Of a DNA stretch of 64,000 nt, positions 32,541 to 41,424 are shown piece after piece (the stretch's first letter is position 1; each line of letters begins with the position of its first letter). The stretch is from NCBI GenBank assembly GCA_009780175.1, contig WRAO01000001.1:62001-126000 (forward strand). Reading direction: 5' to 3'. The DNA comes from Oscillospiraceae bacterium. Lineage in GTDB: Bacteria > Bacillota > Clostridia > Oscillospirales > Oscillospiraceae. A program made the position numbers and the translations under genes. The notes under the pieces were generated by a model, which saw only the letters and a list, made by a program, of their open reading frames with translations, ran no database searches and was not told the DNA's origin.

Positions 32541-33340
32541 TGCAGCAGCCCCCTTATGCCGAATACTGCGACTAAGAGCAGCACTCCCACCAGACCCGTG
32601 AGGAAGTCTCGGGCAGCGAATTGGAGTTGCCGCATTCGCGTACGGCCTTCGCCGCCGTGGTAACAGCGGGACTCCATGGCGATTGCCAACTCCTCCGCCC
32701 GGCGGATGGCGCTGATAAAGAGGGGTATGAGTAAGGGGATCAGCGCTTTCGCGCGTTTGAGGAGGTTGCCGGTTTCAAAGTCTGCGCCACGGGCTTTTTG
32801 CGCGCTCATGATCTTATCCGTCTCCTCGATGAGGGCCGGGATAAAGCGGAGGGCCATACTCATGATGATCGTCAACTCATGGACCGGGACACGGAGCCAT
32901 TTCAGTGGGCTCATGAGGCTCTCGATGCCGTCCGTTAAGGTCATGGGAGTTGTTGTGTAGGTGAGGATGAAGGTACCCATGATCATCATTACAATGCGTG
33001 TGACCAGAACTACTGCACGTTCGATGCCTTCCAGGGTGACAGTGAATATCCAGACGCTGACCAACGGTTCACCGGGGGTCATGAACAGGTTGATGAAGCC
33101 TGTGAAGCTGAGAATGATGATAAGGGGTTTGAGGTTGCGTATCAGTAGTCGAACTCTTACTTTGGAGAGAGCGATGACCATTGCGAGGAAAAGCGCCGGT
33201 ATCAGCATGGGAATGAGGCCACCCGATGAGAACAGGGCTACGAGGAAAACGCCGACCATGACGATCTTTGTGCGGGGGTCAAGGCGGTGAATTACGGTGT
33301 CACCAGGAAAATATTGGCCTAGGGTGATGTCTTTCAGCAT
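32537..33340 (-). CDS. ecfT: ECF transporter transmembrane component T
   Basis: This 267-residue membrane protein has five to six helices and begins ITLGQYFPGDTVIHRLDPRTK, the EcfT start motif. The two coupling-helix motifs are present in the form of Ala-Arg-Gly in SAQKARGADFETG and the later AMESRCY. It links the two ATPases to an S component that binds vitamins or metals; no S component gene is in this window, so the module probably serves several. Its start overlaps the ecfA2 stop by one base (TGATG). Confidence 0.93.
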   Translation of the reverse strand: MLKDITLGQYFPGDTVIHRLDPRTKIVMVGVFLVALFSSGGLIPMLIPALFLAMVIALSKVRVRLLIRNLKPLIIILSFTGFINLFMTPGEPLVSVWIFTVTLEGIERAVVLVTRIVMMIMGTFILTYTTTPMTLTDGIESLMSPLKWLRVPVHELTIIMSMALRFIPALIEETDKIMSAQKARGADFETGNLLKRAKALIPLLIPLFISAIRRAEELAIAMESRCYHGGEGRTRMRQLQFAARDFLTGLVGVLLLVAVFGIRGLLQ

Positions 33341-34200
33341 CAGTCCCGCCCCCCTTTCAGGGACAGGATGGCTTTTGCGGCTTGGTCTATAGTGAATAGG
33401 TCTGGGGGCAAGTCCAGGCCCAGACTGCGCAGGCGCATAACGATGCGGGTGATTTCGGGTACGTCTAAGCCCATGCCGTGGAGTTCTTCCCCGCGTGCGA
33501 ATACTTCATTGCGGGTTCCGGACATGGCGATTTCGCCGTCGTTCATGACGACCACGCGGTCCACCGCCCGTGCGATTTCTTCCATGCTGTGGGTGACCAT
33601 GATGACGGTCGCGTCTGTCTCTTTGCGAAAGGTGCGGATATTGTGGATGATTTCGTCTCGGCCCCTCGGATCGAGGCCGGCTGTGGGCTCGTCTAGGATG
33701 AGCACGGATGGACGCATGGCCATAACCCCAGCGATTGCGGCGCGGCGTTTTTGGCCGCCGGAAAGGGCGAAGGGGGAGCGGTCCAGGTGTTTTTCCTTGA
33801 AACCAACTAAAGCGGCGGCTTCTCGCACGCGGGCGTCGATCTCTGTCTCGTCTAACCCCATGTTTCGGGGGCCAAAGGCGATGTCGCGGTAGACGGTTTC
33901 TTCGAAGAGTTGGTATTCGGGGTATTGGAATACGAGGCCCACTTGGAAGCGGACGTTGCGGGTTTCTTGTTTGGATTCATGGATGTCTCGCCCGTCGAAC
34001 AGCACCGTGCCGCTGGTTGGGCGCAGGAGACCGTTGAGGTGTTGGATCAAGGTGGATTTTCCGCTGCCCGTATGTCCGATCAGGCCGAGAAACTCACCTT
34101 TTTGCGCACAAAAATCAACGGCCCGGATGGCCGTGCGCTCGAAGGGCGTACCCACGCTGTAGATGTGGGTTAAGTTTTCGGTTTGGAGAATGGGGGGCAT
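33340..34200 (-). CDS. ecfA2: ECF transporter ATP-binding subunit A2
   Basis: The start is ATG 34200, preceded by AAGGAG at 7 bases; this gives 286 residues. It is an ABC ATPase with Walker A LIGHTGSGKSTLIQHL, Q-loop FQYPEYQLFEETV, signature LSGGQKRRAAIAGVMA and Walker B VLILDEPTAGLD. It pairs with EcfA1 as a heterodimer under EcfT. The sequence upstream of the chosen start (MPRSPH) overlaps the ribosome site and is not taken as coding. Confidence 0.92.
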   Translation of the reverse strand: MPPILQTENLTHIYSVGTPFERTAIRAVDFCAQKGEFLGLIGHTGSGKSTLIQHLNGLLRPTSGTVLFDGRDIHESKQETRNVRFQVGLVFQYPEYQLFEETVYRDIAFGPRNMGLDETEIDARVREAAALVGFKEKHLDRSPFALSGGQKRRAAIAGVMAMRPSVLILDEPTAGLDPRGRDEIIHNIRTFRKETDATVIMVTHSMEEIARAVDRVVVMNDGEIAMSGTRNEVFARGEELHGMGLDVPEITRIVMRLRSLGLDLPPDLFTIDQAAKAILSLKGGRD

Positions 34201-34259
34201 ATGGGGGCTCCTTGGCATATTATGGCTGTGCGATATGGGGCTACAAAATGTTCCAATGG

Positions 34260-34616
34260 TTAGCTATCTTTGTCATGCATCTTATGACGAAGAACTCCGA
34301 ACACAATAGCCACCACACCGGCAATGGTATATATAGTCGCAAATAAAATTGCATCTTCATTTGTCGATGTAGATGATCCAATAAATGCGTATATGAGCCA
34401 GCCAATCACTACTATTCTGCAAATGACAGCCCACCATTTTTTCTTTCCATTAGCGGCAGCAAGTAAAAGAATTACCACAAGAGCATTAATTGCACCTATT
34501 AAGAGAACTGCCGCAAGACCGAAAGGGATATTGCGTACAACCATCATTGCGCCAATCCCGGTAAATATAAGCATAGAAATTACGAATATGACATTTGATA
34601 AATTTTTGTTCTTCAT
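34260..34616 (-). CDS. Unknown four-helix membrane protein between the ECF ATPases
   Basis: This 118-residue protein has four hydrophobic helices (about residues 8-27, 34-54, 62-80 and 88-108) and a short hydrophilic tail HKMHDKDS. It starts MKNKNLSNVIFVISMLIF. Base composition is visibly more AT-rich than ecfA1 and ecfA2 on either side, and it breaks the usual ecfA1-ecfA2-ecfT order. It could be a later insertion rather than part of the transporter. No known family was recognised; it could be a small accessory or an unrelated cargo gene. Confidence 0.65.
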   Translation of the reverse strand: MKNKNLSNVIFVISMLIFTGIGAMMVVRNIPFGLAAVLLIGAINALVVILLLAAANGKKKWWAVICRIVVIGWLIYAFIGSSTSTNEDAILFATIYTIAGVVAIVFGVLRHKMHDKDS

Positions 34617-34664
34617 GGATAAGGCTCCTCAAAATATAAATTTGCACACTGCCGTCATCGTCCT

Positions 34665-35522
34665 CTACATAGTATCTACAATCACCTTCGCGCAGTCGTC
34701 TATGGTGAGGGCATTGAGGGGTAGATCTATGCCCTCGGCTTTGAGTTTGTGCAGGAGGGCGGTTGTTGTGGGAACGGTTAGGCCGATTTCTTCTAGTTGT
34801 TCTACTTGGGTGAAGATAGTTTGTGGGGTGCCGTCTAAAACGATTTCGCCATTTGCCATTACGACTAGGCGAGCTGCGTCGATACATTCGGACATGTGGT
34901 GGGTGATGAGGACTACGGTGATGCCGTGTTCCCTATTAAGCTGGCGGATCGTCTCGAGGACTTCTTTGCGGCCTACGGGGTCCAGCATGGCGGTTGGTTC
35001 GTCGAGGACGATACATTTGGGACGCATGGCGATGACGCCCGCGATGGCGACGCGCTGTTTTTGCCCGCCGGAGAGCAGGTGCGGCGCGTGGCGCCGGAGG
35101 TCGTACATGCCTACGGCTTTTAGGGCCTCGTCTACGCGTTCGCGGATTTCTGTGGGGGCGATGCCCAGGTTTTCTGGGGCGAAGGCGACGTCGTCTTCTA
35201 CGATGTTCGAGACGATTTGGTTGTCGGGGTTTTGGAACACGAGACCGACGCGACGGCGGATTTCTAGGATGAGCCGCTCGTCTAGAGTATCCATGCCATC
35301 TACGTATGCCCGGCCGCCGGAGGGGAGCAGGATACCGTTGAAGAGCTTTGCCAGCGTGCTCTTCCCGCTGCCGTTCGCGCCCACAATGGCAACGAAGCTG
35401 CCTGGCTCGATCGCGAAGTTTAGGTCGGATAACACAAGGGAAACAGACGATGCATCAGGGCCATCGCGCTCTGCTTTTCTATAAGCGAAGGTGAGGTCTT
35501 TGGTTTCGATCAGATGTTGCAC
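34665..35522 (-). CDS. ecfA1: ECF transporter ATP-binding subunit A1
   Basis: The start is GTG 35522, 8 bases after GGGAGGGG and just after the methyltransferase stop; this gives 285 residues. Walker A VGANGSGKSTLAKLFNG, Q-loop FQNPDNQIVSNIVEDDVAFA, signature LSGGQKQRVAIAGVIA and Walker B CIVLDEPTAMLDP mark it as EcfA1 (the FQNPDNQ and VEDDVAFAPENLG segments are typical). It works with EcfA2/EcfT. Unusually it is separated from ecfA2 by a small membrane-protein gene. Confidence 0.93.
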   Translation of the reverse strand: MQHLIETKDLTFAYRKAERDGPDASSVSLVLSDLNFAIEPGSFVAIVGANGSGKSTLAKLFNGILLPSGGRAYVDGMDTLDERLILEIRRRVGLVFQNPDNQIVSNIVEDDVAFAPENLGIAPTEIRERVDEALKAVGMYDLRRHAPHLLSGGQKQRVAIAGVIAMRPKCIVLDEPTAMLDPVGRKEVLETIRQLNREHGITVVLITHHMSECIDAARLVVMANGEIVLDGTPQTIFTQVEQLEEIGLTVPTTTALLHKLKAEGIDLPLNALTIDDCAKVIVDTM

Positions 35523-35527
35523 GGGGT

Positions 35528-36394
35528 CTACCCCTCCCTTTGCCAGCGGCAGGTCGCACCGGCGGGCAGGATCAGGCCGCTCTCCGTCACCGGGAGGCCC
35601 AGTTCTCGGCATTCGGACGAGCCGCCAAAGCGTTTGACGAAGATGCTTTCGCTGATATACGTCAGCACCGAGGGCGAGAGGCCCGTGGTGTAGGAGTTGA
35701 TGATAACGAAACTCGGATTGTCGCTGAGCACGCCGCTTACGAGTTCCACGAAGGGGTAGAGATTATCTTCCAGTTTCCATATCTCGCCGCCCGGTCCGCG
35801 CCCGTAGCTGGGTGGGTCCATGATGATCCCGTCATACCGCCGTCCGCGCCGGATCTCGCGTTGGACGAATTTGATGCAGTCGTCCACAATCCAGCGAATG
35901 GGGGCGTTTTCCAGGCCGGAGAGTTTCGCGTTTTCCTTGCCCCAGGCGACCATGCCTTTTGCCGCGTCTACATGGCAGACGTTAGCCCCGGCTTTCGCGG
36001 CCGCTACGGTCGCGCCGCCGGTGTAGGCGAAGAGATTGAGCACTTCGAGGGGGCGGCTCGCCGTACTGATCTTCTCTCGCAGGAAGTCCCAGTTAGCCGC
36101 TTGCTCGGGGAATAGACCCATATGTTTGAAGTTCATCGGGCCGACATGGAAAGCGAGGTCGCCGTAGTGGACTTGCCAACGCTCCGGCATATCTTTTTTG
36201 ACCCATTGGCCTCCTCCGGTGTTGCTGCGTTCATAGCGGCCGTCGTAGGTCTGCCAGCCGCGATGCTTCTGCCCCGTCTGCCAGATGGCTTGAGGTTCGG
36301 GGCGCACGACGATCTTGTCGCCCCAGCGCTCCAGTTTCTCTCCGTCTGTGCAGTCGAGAACTTCGATATCTTTCCACTTATCAGCTACCCACAT
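35528..36394 (-). CDS. Class I SAM-dependent methyltransferase, RlmI/RlmK-type rRNA methylase core
   Basis: This 288-residue protein has the class I fold: motif I NLFAYTGGATVAAAKAGANV and then HVDAAKG, and motif IV IIMDPPSYGRG. It lacks the N-terminal PUA domain of RlmI. Sequences such as FKHMGLFPEQAANWDFLRE just before motif I are typical of the RlmI/RlmK-like group. The likely substrate is 23S rRNA, but the target base is unknown. It is the first gene of the ecfA1-ecfA2-ecfT-truA run. Confidence 0.87.
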   Translation of the reverse strand: MWVADKWKDIEVLDCTDGEKLERWGDKIVVRPEPQAIWQTGQKHRGWQTYDGRYERSNTGGGQWVKKDMPERWQVHYGDLAFHVGPMNFKHMGLFPEQAANWDFLREKISTASRPLEVLNLFAYTGGATVAAAKAGANVCHVDAAKGMVAWGKENAKLSGLENAPIRWIVDDCIKFVQREIRRGRRYDGIIMDPPSYGRGPGGEIWKLEDNLYPFVELVSGVLSDNPSFVIINSYTTGLSPSVLTYISESIFVKRFGGSSECRELGLPVTESGLILPAGATCRWQREG

Positions 36395-36501
36395 AGGATT
36401 TCTCTACTTCCTGTAAAAGTTCTATGTTCATCTTGATAGGATACCATTTTTTGCTCGGTTTTGCAAGCAGAAGAGGGCTGGGGCCTTGTGCCTTGCTGGC
36501 G

Positions 36502-36640
36502 CTATATTATTATTTTTTATGAGCCTGCGGCGCGCTGCGCTCGTTTCGCTTTTTGACTTTTGCGTGTGCAGGCAAAAACTAGGTCGCCTTCGGCGAAACA
36601 AAGCAATTGGCCTAACGGTTAAAAAGAAATATCTCTATAG
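36502..36640. repeat. Dispersed hairpin-rich element, copy C (internally deleted)
   Basis: A 139-base copy has both ends but no middle. The left end (CTATATTATTATTTTTTATG, then AGCC) resembles copies A and B. The right end (GGTCGCCTTCGGCGAAAC, then AAAGAAATATCTCTATAG) is the inverted version of the shared left end. The rest of the 299-base gap (36395-36693) holds no gene. Confidence 0.65.
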
Positions 36641-36652
36641 CGAAATAACAAA

Positions 36653-36681
36653 AAAGACCGAGGCGGTTTGCCTCGGTCTTT
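36653..36681 (-). terminator. Rho-independent terminator of the SleB-like gene
   Basis: A 12-base stem AAAGACCGAGGC/GCCTCGGTCTTT with a 5-base loop is followed on the minus strand by a T-run. Confidence 0.9.
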
Positions 36682-36693
36682 GGACTTTCCGTT

Positions 36694-37662
36694 CTATCTC
36701 GTAATCAGGTATCCGAAATAGTGGGGGGCGATGTAGCGGTAGGTGCCGTCGCCTTGGAAGAACTGGGCTTGGAAGACTACGTTGTAGGGCAGGAAGCGCT
36801 CTCCGTTGAGCAGACGCTCCGCGTTGGCCCAGGCGCGGTCTGAGATGGGGACGCGAACCCCGAGGGCGGCCCAAGGATACTGACCGGGTTGGTGCAAGAT
36901 CGCGTGGATGGTAGTACCCGGGAAGCGAGGGTGCGCCACACGGTTGAGCACTACGTTGCCGACGAAGAGTTGGTGCTCGTCACAGAGCCAAGCGGATCCA
37001 GCTTCGAGTTCGATTGCGAGGGCCAGCCAGAACAGATCGTCTTGTGTGTGGTCCATCGGGGGCACTACTTCAACGGCAATCGCTCCGCCGCCGCCTTGGC
37101 CGGGGACGCTGTCTCCCCAGTTGGGGGTCGGAGTGCCATCGAAAGGAGCCAGATGGATTGCAGAAACCCAGCCGACGAGAGTTCCATTTGTTACTGTTTT
37201 CCAGCCGTTTTCGCTCTGGCCTAGGAAGGTGACGACTGCTCCGTGTGGGAAGGAGCCGATTCTATCATAGTTCCGATCGGGACCGACACGAAGGTTGAGG
37301 CTGGAAGCTACGATCCGGTATTGGATCGGGTTTCCGTTGATCTCTGTGATCCCGAGGGTCACGAGGTAGGCGGCGATTTTCACGGCAACCTCTGCGGAGG
37401 TGTAGTAGACGCCGAAGAATGCGGTTTCGCGTGCATTGAGTGCCAGATCGCGAATCTGTTGGTTCCAAGCGGTTTCTGCCTCGGCACCTCTTGCAAACGC
37501 TTCCGGCGTTCCTTCTTGTGCGGCGACCAGCATTGCCTCTAAATAAATAAGATCCTTTGCGCCTTCATATTCACATGTTGCCCCCGGATAGGCCAAAGCC
37601 ACCGGTCCGGCTAGGAGGACCAGTATGAGGCAAAAACAAATTAGGCGTTTTACTCGTGTCAT
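36694..37662 (-). CDS. Secreted SleB-type cell-wall (spore cortex) hydrolase with SH3 domain
   Basis: This 322-residue protein starts with a signal peptide (residues 1-24). A bacterial SH3 domain lies at about residues 115-175 (SSLNLRVGPDRNYDRIGSFP), and a SleB/hydrolase_2 catalytic domain at about 205-320, with LALAIELEAGSAWLCDEHQL carrying the catalytic Glu and VVLNRVAHPRFPGT the family motif. SleB relatives are lytic transglycosylases that open the cortex at germination; others act on vegetative wall. It is a single gene with a strong vegetative-type promoter, which rather suggests expression in growing cells. Confidence 0.87.
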   Translation of the reverse strand: MTRVKRLICFCLILVLLAGPVALAYPGATCEYEGAKDLIYLEAMLVAAQEGTPEAFARGAEAETAWNQQIRDLALNARETAFFGVYYTSAEVAVKIAAYLVTLGITEINGNPIQYRIVASSLNLRVGPDRNYDRIGSFPHGAVVTFLGQSENGWKTVTNGTLVGWVSAIHLAPFDGTPTPNWGDSVPGQGGGGAIAVEVVPPMDHTQDDLFWLALAIELEAGSAWLCDEHQLFVGNVVLNRVAHPRFPGTTIHAILHQPGQYPWAALGVRVPISDRAWANAERLLNGERFLPYNVVFQAQFFQGDGTYRYIAPHYFGYLITR

Positions 37663-37704
37663 GCTTGTAATCTCTCCCTACAAACGCTTAACAACTTGAG
37701 ATTT

Positions 37705-37723
37705 ATTTGTAACCATTTGTAAC
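37705..37723. promoter_or_regulatory. Direct-repeat operator candidate near the SleB start site
   Basis: Two copies of ATTTGTAAC, one base apart (37705-37713 and 37715-37723), lie directly downstream of the -10 of the SleB promoter. Confidence 0.45.
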
Positions 37724-37724
37724 G

Positions 37725-37753
37725 ACTATACCATAGGGGGCGCGGAAAATCAA
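37725..37753 (-). promoter_or_regulatory. Strong vegetative-type promoter of the SleB-like gene
   Basis: On the minus strand TTGATT (37753-37748), a 17-base spacer and TATAGT (37730-37725) occur, with TG at the extended position. About 60 bases of leader follow. Confidence 0.78.
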
Positions 37754-37904
37754 GCACTTTTTTCAAACACGATTATGGTAAACCTCACTTTTCGACTCAT
37801 ATTCTTCCTGATTTTTTCCGTTTTATTCATTTTTTGTTCACTTTTTGTTGAAATTATATTCCGAACTTCCACACATTTTTCTGCGCATAATTCGATTCTC
37901 ATTT

Positions 37905-39119
37905 TTATGTAACCTCGAGTTCACTCAGAAAAGGGAGCGTCTTCCATTCTCTGCCGCCCTTGCGCTCGGTCTTTTGGAAACAAAGTGCTTGTAGGTCGGT
38001 TACAGCGCTTTCGATCCGCATCATTTCTGCGGCCGAAGCGCCGAGTTTCTTCGCCTCTCCGGGTCGGCTGAGGATGGGGAGATGTGCGGTCTTAGCTATA
38101 GATCGCAGCAGGTCCGTTCCTATCTGGTTGGCGGCCAATACTCTGATATAAGGCGGCATTTCCGGGCGATGGTCGGGGGTTAGACCGAGGCACATGGTCA
38201 AGACCAGACGGCGAATGCGGGAGAGGTGATAGCGTTTTGCCTTGGCCTTTTCTAAGAGTTCGGCTAGACTCCCTACTTGGGTCGCGATGGTTCGAATACG
38301 TATACTGAGGCCTTCGCTGTCATCCATGTAACCCGATTTGGGCGGATCTTTTAGACGGAGGAGACTTAGGACTGTCGCTTCTAGTTGTTCGAGACTCGCC
38401 GGCCCGCGTCCTGCGGCGCACTCTTGTTGGAATATCTCAGTCGCCGCCTCTGGCATGTAGGGCCAGGGGCTTGTGTCCCCGTGGATGAGGCTGCGGAGAT
38501 GGGTCGCCGAAGCATAGCCTTCAGCGGGGGTGGTGCTGTTATGCTCCACGCCACGCCGCTGCACCGGCAAGGGCGTGATTGACGCACCCAGGCGATGGAT
38601 GGCGCGGAGGTATTCGATCCCCAGCAGATTGTTGGGTGTTTGGAGCAGGGCCGCGATGGGCGACGCGACGAGAGCATCTAAGGCCGCTTGACAGGCCGCG
38701 CCGTATGGGAACCCCTCCCCCATCTTTGCTTTGATTTTCGTTTGGACTTCTGGGGTATTCAAGGCGTGGGCGACGGCGACGAGGGCCTCTGCATCTGCTG
38801 TCTCACAGCCAAAGGCAAGGCGTGTATCGGGTTGATTCATCGCCGCGAGGAGGGCGACGCCGCCTCTGGCGAAGCGTTCGGCTGAACTCAATACGTATGG
38901 CGCGGGGAGTTCTATCACGAGGTCCGCACCGGCGCGTATCGCGGCTTTGGCGCGGGCGGTTTTATGGAAGATCGCCAAATCGCCCCGTTGGACGCAGTTG
39001 CCGCTCAGGATGCACACCACTGCACCGCCGCCGTCCATCGCCGCACGGGCCGCCGCGATGGGGACCGCGTGGCCCAAGTGGAAGGGGTTGAATTCGGCTA
39101 TGATTCCGGTTAGTGACAT
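37905..39119 (-). CDS. tmcAL: tRNA(Met) cytidine acetate ligase (YlbM family)
   Basis: This 404-residue protein starts TGIIAEFNPFHLGHAVPIAA, the nucleotidyltransferase HxGH-type motif of TmcAL, followed by GAVVCILSGNCVQRGDLAIF. It ligates acetate to the wobble cytidine of elongator tRNA(Met) to give ac4C. The use of acetate fits functionally with ackA 1.1 kb away, although they are on opposite strands. AAGGAG lies 7 bases before the ATG. Confidence 0.93.
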   Translation of the reverse strand: MSLTGIIAEFNPFHLGHAVPIAAARAAMDGGGAVVCILSGNCVQRGDLAIFHKTARAKAAIRAGADLVIELPAPYVLSSAERFARGGVALLAAMNQPDTRLAFGCETADAEALVAVAHALNTPEVQTKIKAKMGEGFPYGAACQAALDALVASPIAALLQTPNNLLGIEYLRAIHRLGASITPLPVQRRGVEHNSTTPAEGYASATHLRSLIHGDTSPWPYMPEAATEIFQQECAAGRGPASLEQLEATVLSLLRLKDPPKSGYMDDSEGLSIRIRTIATQVGSLAELLEKAKAKRYHLSRIRRLVLTMCLGLTPDHRPEMPPYIRVLAANQIGTDLLRSIAKTAHLPILSRPGEAKKLGASAAEMMRIESAVTDLQALCFQKTERKGGREWKTLPFLSELEVT

Positions 39120-39175
39120 GGGAAGGCTCCTTGTGGGACAATTTTGCTAAATTTGCTAAACTGGAAGAGCGTCAA

Positions 39176-39808
39176 TTACCAGGCTCTATTTGCGGCAGAC
39201 TTGCCGTGGCCAAAATGGATGGTTTCCGCGCCTGATTGACTTATTTTTGCGGCGCTTACTTCCATTATCGCCCGGTCTTCATACAGCACGGTCTTGACTG
39301 GATGCGTCAAGTTCATCAGAGCGTCTCCGACGATGAGTTCGGAATCGTCCACCAGCACACCGATTGAGCCTTTGGTGTGGCCGGGCAGGCAAATGATCCG
39401 GGCATTGACGCCGAACTCCTGTAGGGCGTCTCCGTCTTGCACAAATCTGGTGGGGTGAAAGGGTTCTGCTCGTTCTTTCCGAATCATTCTCTTGGATTGC
39501 CATAACACCAGTTTCCCTAGGATGCTGTGCGCAAATAGGGGTTCTCGCAAATTGTCCTTGGAGAGTTCGAAATCGGCCTCATGCATTGCAATCGGCGCGT
39601 TGAGTTGTTCGGATAGATACGCGGCGTTTTGGATGTGGTCCAGGTGACCGTGTGTTAATAGGATCAGCTTCACGTTTTTGTCCTTACAAAAATTTAAGAT
39701 GCTGTCTCTGAATTTTGTGAGAGAGGTATCTACTAGGATGGCATTCTCGTTTTCTTCAATTAAAAAACAATTCCCATTGCCGCATTGGATTCTGTGTATT
39801 CTAGTCAT
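39176..39808 (-). CDS. Metallo-beta-lactamase-fold hydrolase
   Basis: This 210-residue MBL-fold protein has the zinc motif LLTHGHLDHIQNAAYL (HxHxDH), a second ligand in CLPGHTKGSIGVLV and a third Asp/His pair in VGDALMN and HFGHGKSA. The single-domain, glyoxalase-II-like layout does not fix the substrate. It is monocistronic, downstream of no clear promoter; the upstream 400-base gap to ackA is described separately. Confidence 0.88.
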   Translation of the reverse strand: MTRIHRIQCGNGNCFLIEENENAILVDTSLTKFRDSILNFCKDKNVKLILLTHGHLDHIQNAAYLSEQLNAPIAMHEADFELSKDNLREPLFAHSILGKLVLWQSKRMIRKERAEPFHPTRFVQDGDALQEFGVNARIICLPGHTKGSIGVLVDDSELIVGDALMNLTHPVKTVLYEDRAIMEVSAAKISQSGAETIHFGHGKSAANRAW

Positions 39809-40149
39809 GGTTATTCTCCTAATTATTATAAGTCATGTCCAATCAATCTCAAAATCGTCTGATACAACTTGTTGGTATACGTGCTCCTCCGAAAGGCCCA
39901 GTAGCATAAATCATTCTTTTTATTGTTGGGGGCAAATATGAAGATATAAAATCCTCCCGTATCATCCGCACTTCCAATTAATTGATTAATTGAACTTTCC
40001 AGTTTTTGTATGAATCAGGGTTGATTACTTTTCCATTTCGGTTGATATGTATTGTCATCACCGTCCATTTATAAGTCCCTATACTCCCCAGCCTATCGCA
40101 ATTCAATCACGATTACAGCTCATTTCTCGGCAAAAATTCAAAAAACCTG
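39809..40149. other. Intergenic gap without a gene
   Basis: About 340 AT-rich bases lie between the MBL-fold gene and the ackA promoter. No open frame with a ribosome site or strong hairpin was found. A short AATTAATTGATTAATT palindrome-like tract lies at about 39977. Confidence 0.6.
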
Positions 40150-40178
40150 TTGTTTTTTTCACAACTAGACGTTACACT
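40150..40178 (+). promoter_or_regulatory. Probable ackA promoter
   Basis: TTGTTT (40150-40155), a 17-base spacer and TACACT (40173-40178) occur. The leader to the ATG is about 25 bases, with AGAGGTG as ribosome site. Confidence 0.6.
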
Positions 40179-40210
40179 ATTCTCAATATTCTACACTAAG
40201 AGGTGTCAAA

Positions 40211-41410
40211 ATGAAAGTTTTAGTTATCAATGCAGGAAGTTCTTCTCTGAAATATCAGCTCTTTGACATGACGACCGAAGAAGTCTTGGCGAAAGGACTC
40301 TGCGAGCGTATCGGGATCGACGGGCATATTAAGCACCAGCCCACTGTCGAAGGCAAGGCTACGTTTGATGAAGATGTGGCGCTCCCGGATCACGCGGCGG
40401 CAATCGCGATTGTCATGGAGAAGATGATGAGCGCGGAATATGGCGTCATCTCTGACGCGAGCGAGATCGGTGCTGTAGGTCATCGCGTGGTGCATGGCGG
40501 CGAGGCGTTTACGACTTCGGCTCTGATTGACGAGAAGGTGCTCGCAGGAATCGAGAATTGCATTCCGCTGGCTCCGCTCCACAATCCGGCAAACATCACA
40601 GGCATTACGGCTTGCCAGGCGGTTTTGGGCAATGTACCGCAAGTTGCGGTGTTTGATACCGCTTTCCATCAAACCATGCCGGCACACGCTTATACTTACG
40701 CGATTCCGCACGCTTATTACGACAAATATAAAATCCGCCGTTATGGCTTCCACGGCACTAGCCATCGCTATGTTGCCGATCGGGCCGCGAAAATGTTGGG
40801 TCGGCCGATTGAAGAGTTGAAGCTGATCTCTTGCCACATGGGCAACGGCTCTTCCGTCTGCGCAATCGACGGCGGCAAGAGCGTGGACACCACGATGGGC
40901 TTTACACCGCTGGCCGGTGTGCCGATGGGTACTCGTTGCGGTGATATTGATCCGAGCATCATCGAGTTCCTCTGTGATAAAGAGGGACTTTCGGTTGCAG
41001 AGGTGCTGAATATCCTGAACAAGAAGTCTGGCGTGCTTGGTATTTCTGAGGTTTCCTCGGATTTCCGTGATCTGGGTTCTGCCGCTGCTGAGGGCAACGA
41101 GCTAGCCGCGTTGGCGCTTGAGGTGTTTCCGTATTGCGTCTCCAAGTTCATCGGCGCATACGCTGTCGCCATGGGCGGCGTGGACGCGGTGATCTTTACC
41201 GCCGGTGTCGGTGAGAACGGCATCTCGGAGCGTGAGGCAATTGCGAAAAACCTCGGCGCGATCGGGATTAAGATGGATACGGAGAAGAATAAAGTCCGCG
41301 GCAAGGAAACCGATGTGTCTACGGACGATTCGCGCGGTCGCGTATTTGTCATCCCGACCAACGAAGAGTTGGTCATTGCGCGGGATACCGTTGAAATCGT
41401 AAAAGGCTAA
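40211..41410 (+). CDS. ackA: Acetate kinase
   Basis: This 399-residue protein matches AckA along its length: VLVINAGSSSLKYQLFD (phosphate-1 motif), GHRVVHGGEAF, RYGFHGTSHRYV, and GVGENGISERE. It interconverts acetyl phosphate plus ADP with acetate plus ATP, the main ATP step of fermentation in Clostridia. No pta gene is adjacent. A 10-base perfect palindrome (a copy of the dispersed repeat) follows the stop and could act as a 3' hairpin. Confidence 0.97.
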   Translation: MKVLVINAGSSSLKYQLFDMTTEEVLAKGLCERIGIDGHIKHQPTVEGKATFDEDVALPDHAAAIAIVMEKMMSAEYGVISDASEIGAVGHRVVHGGEAFTTSALIDEKVLAGIENCIPLAPLHNPANITGITACQAVLGNVPQVAVFDTAFHQTMPAHAYTYAIPHAYYDKYKIRRYGFHGTSHRYVADRAAKMLGRPIEELKLISCHMGNGSSVCAIDGGKSVDTTMGFTPLAGVPMGTRCGDIDPSIIEFLCDKEGLSVAEVLNILNKKSGVLGISEVSSDFRDLGSAAAEGNELAALALEVFPYCVSKFIGAYAVAMGGVDAVIFTAGVGENGISEREAIAKNLGAIGIKMDTEKNKVRGKETDVSTDDSRGRVFVIPTNEELVIARDTVEIVKG

Positions 41411-41424
41411 TATTGGCAGAGCAT

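Noticed and set aside
34324-35484. Long plus-strand open frame over ecfA1 and the neighbouring gene
   Set aside because: It is antisense to well-supported ecfA1, has no ribosome site, and its translation is low-complexity (Arg/Ser/Met-rich), a shadow of GC-rich codons.
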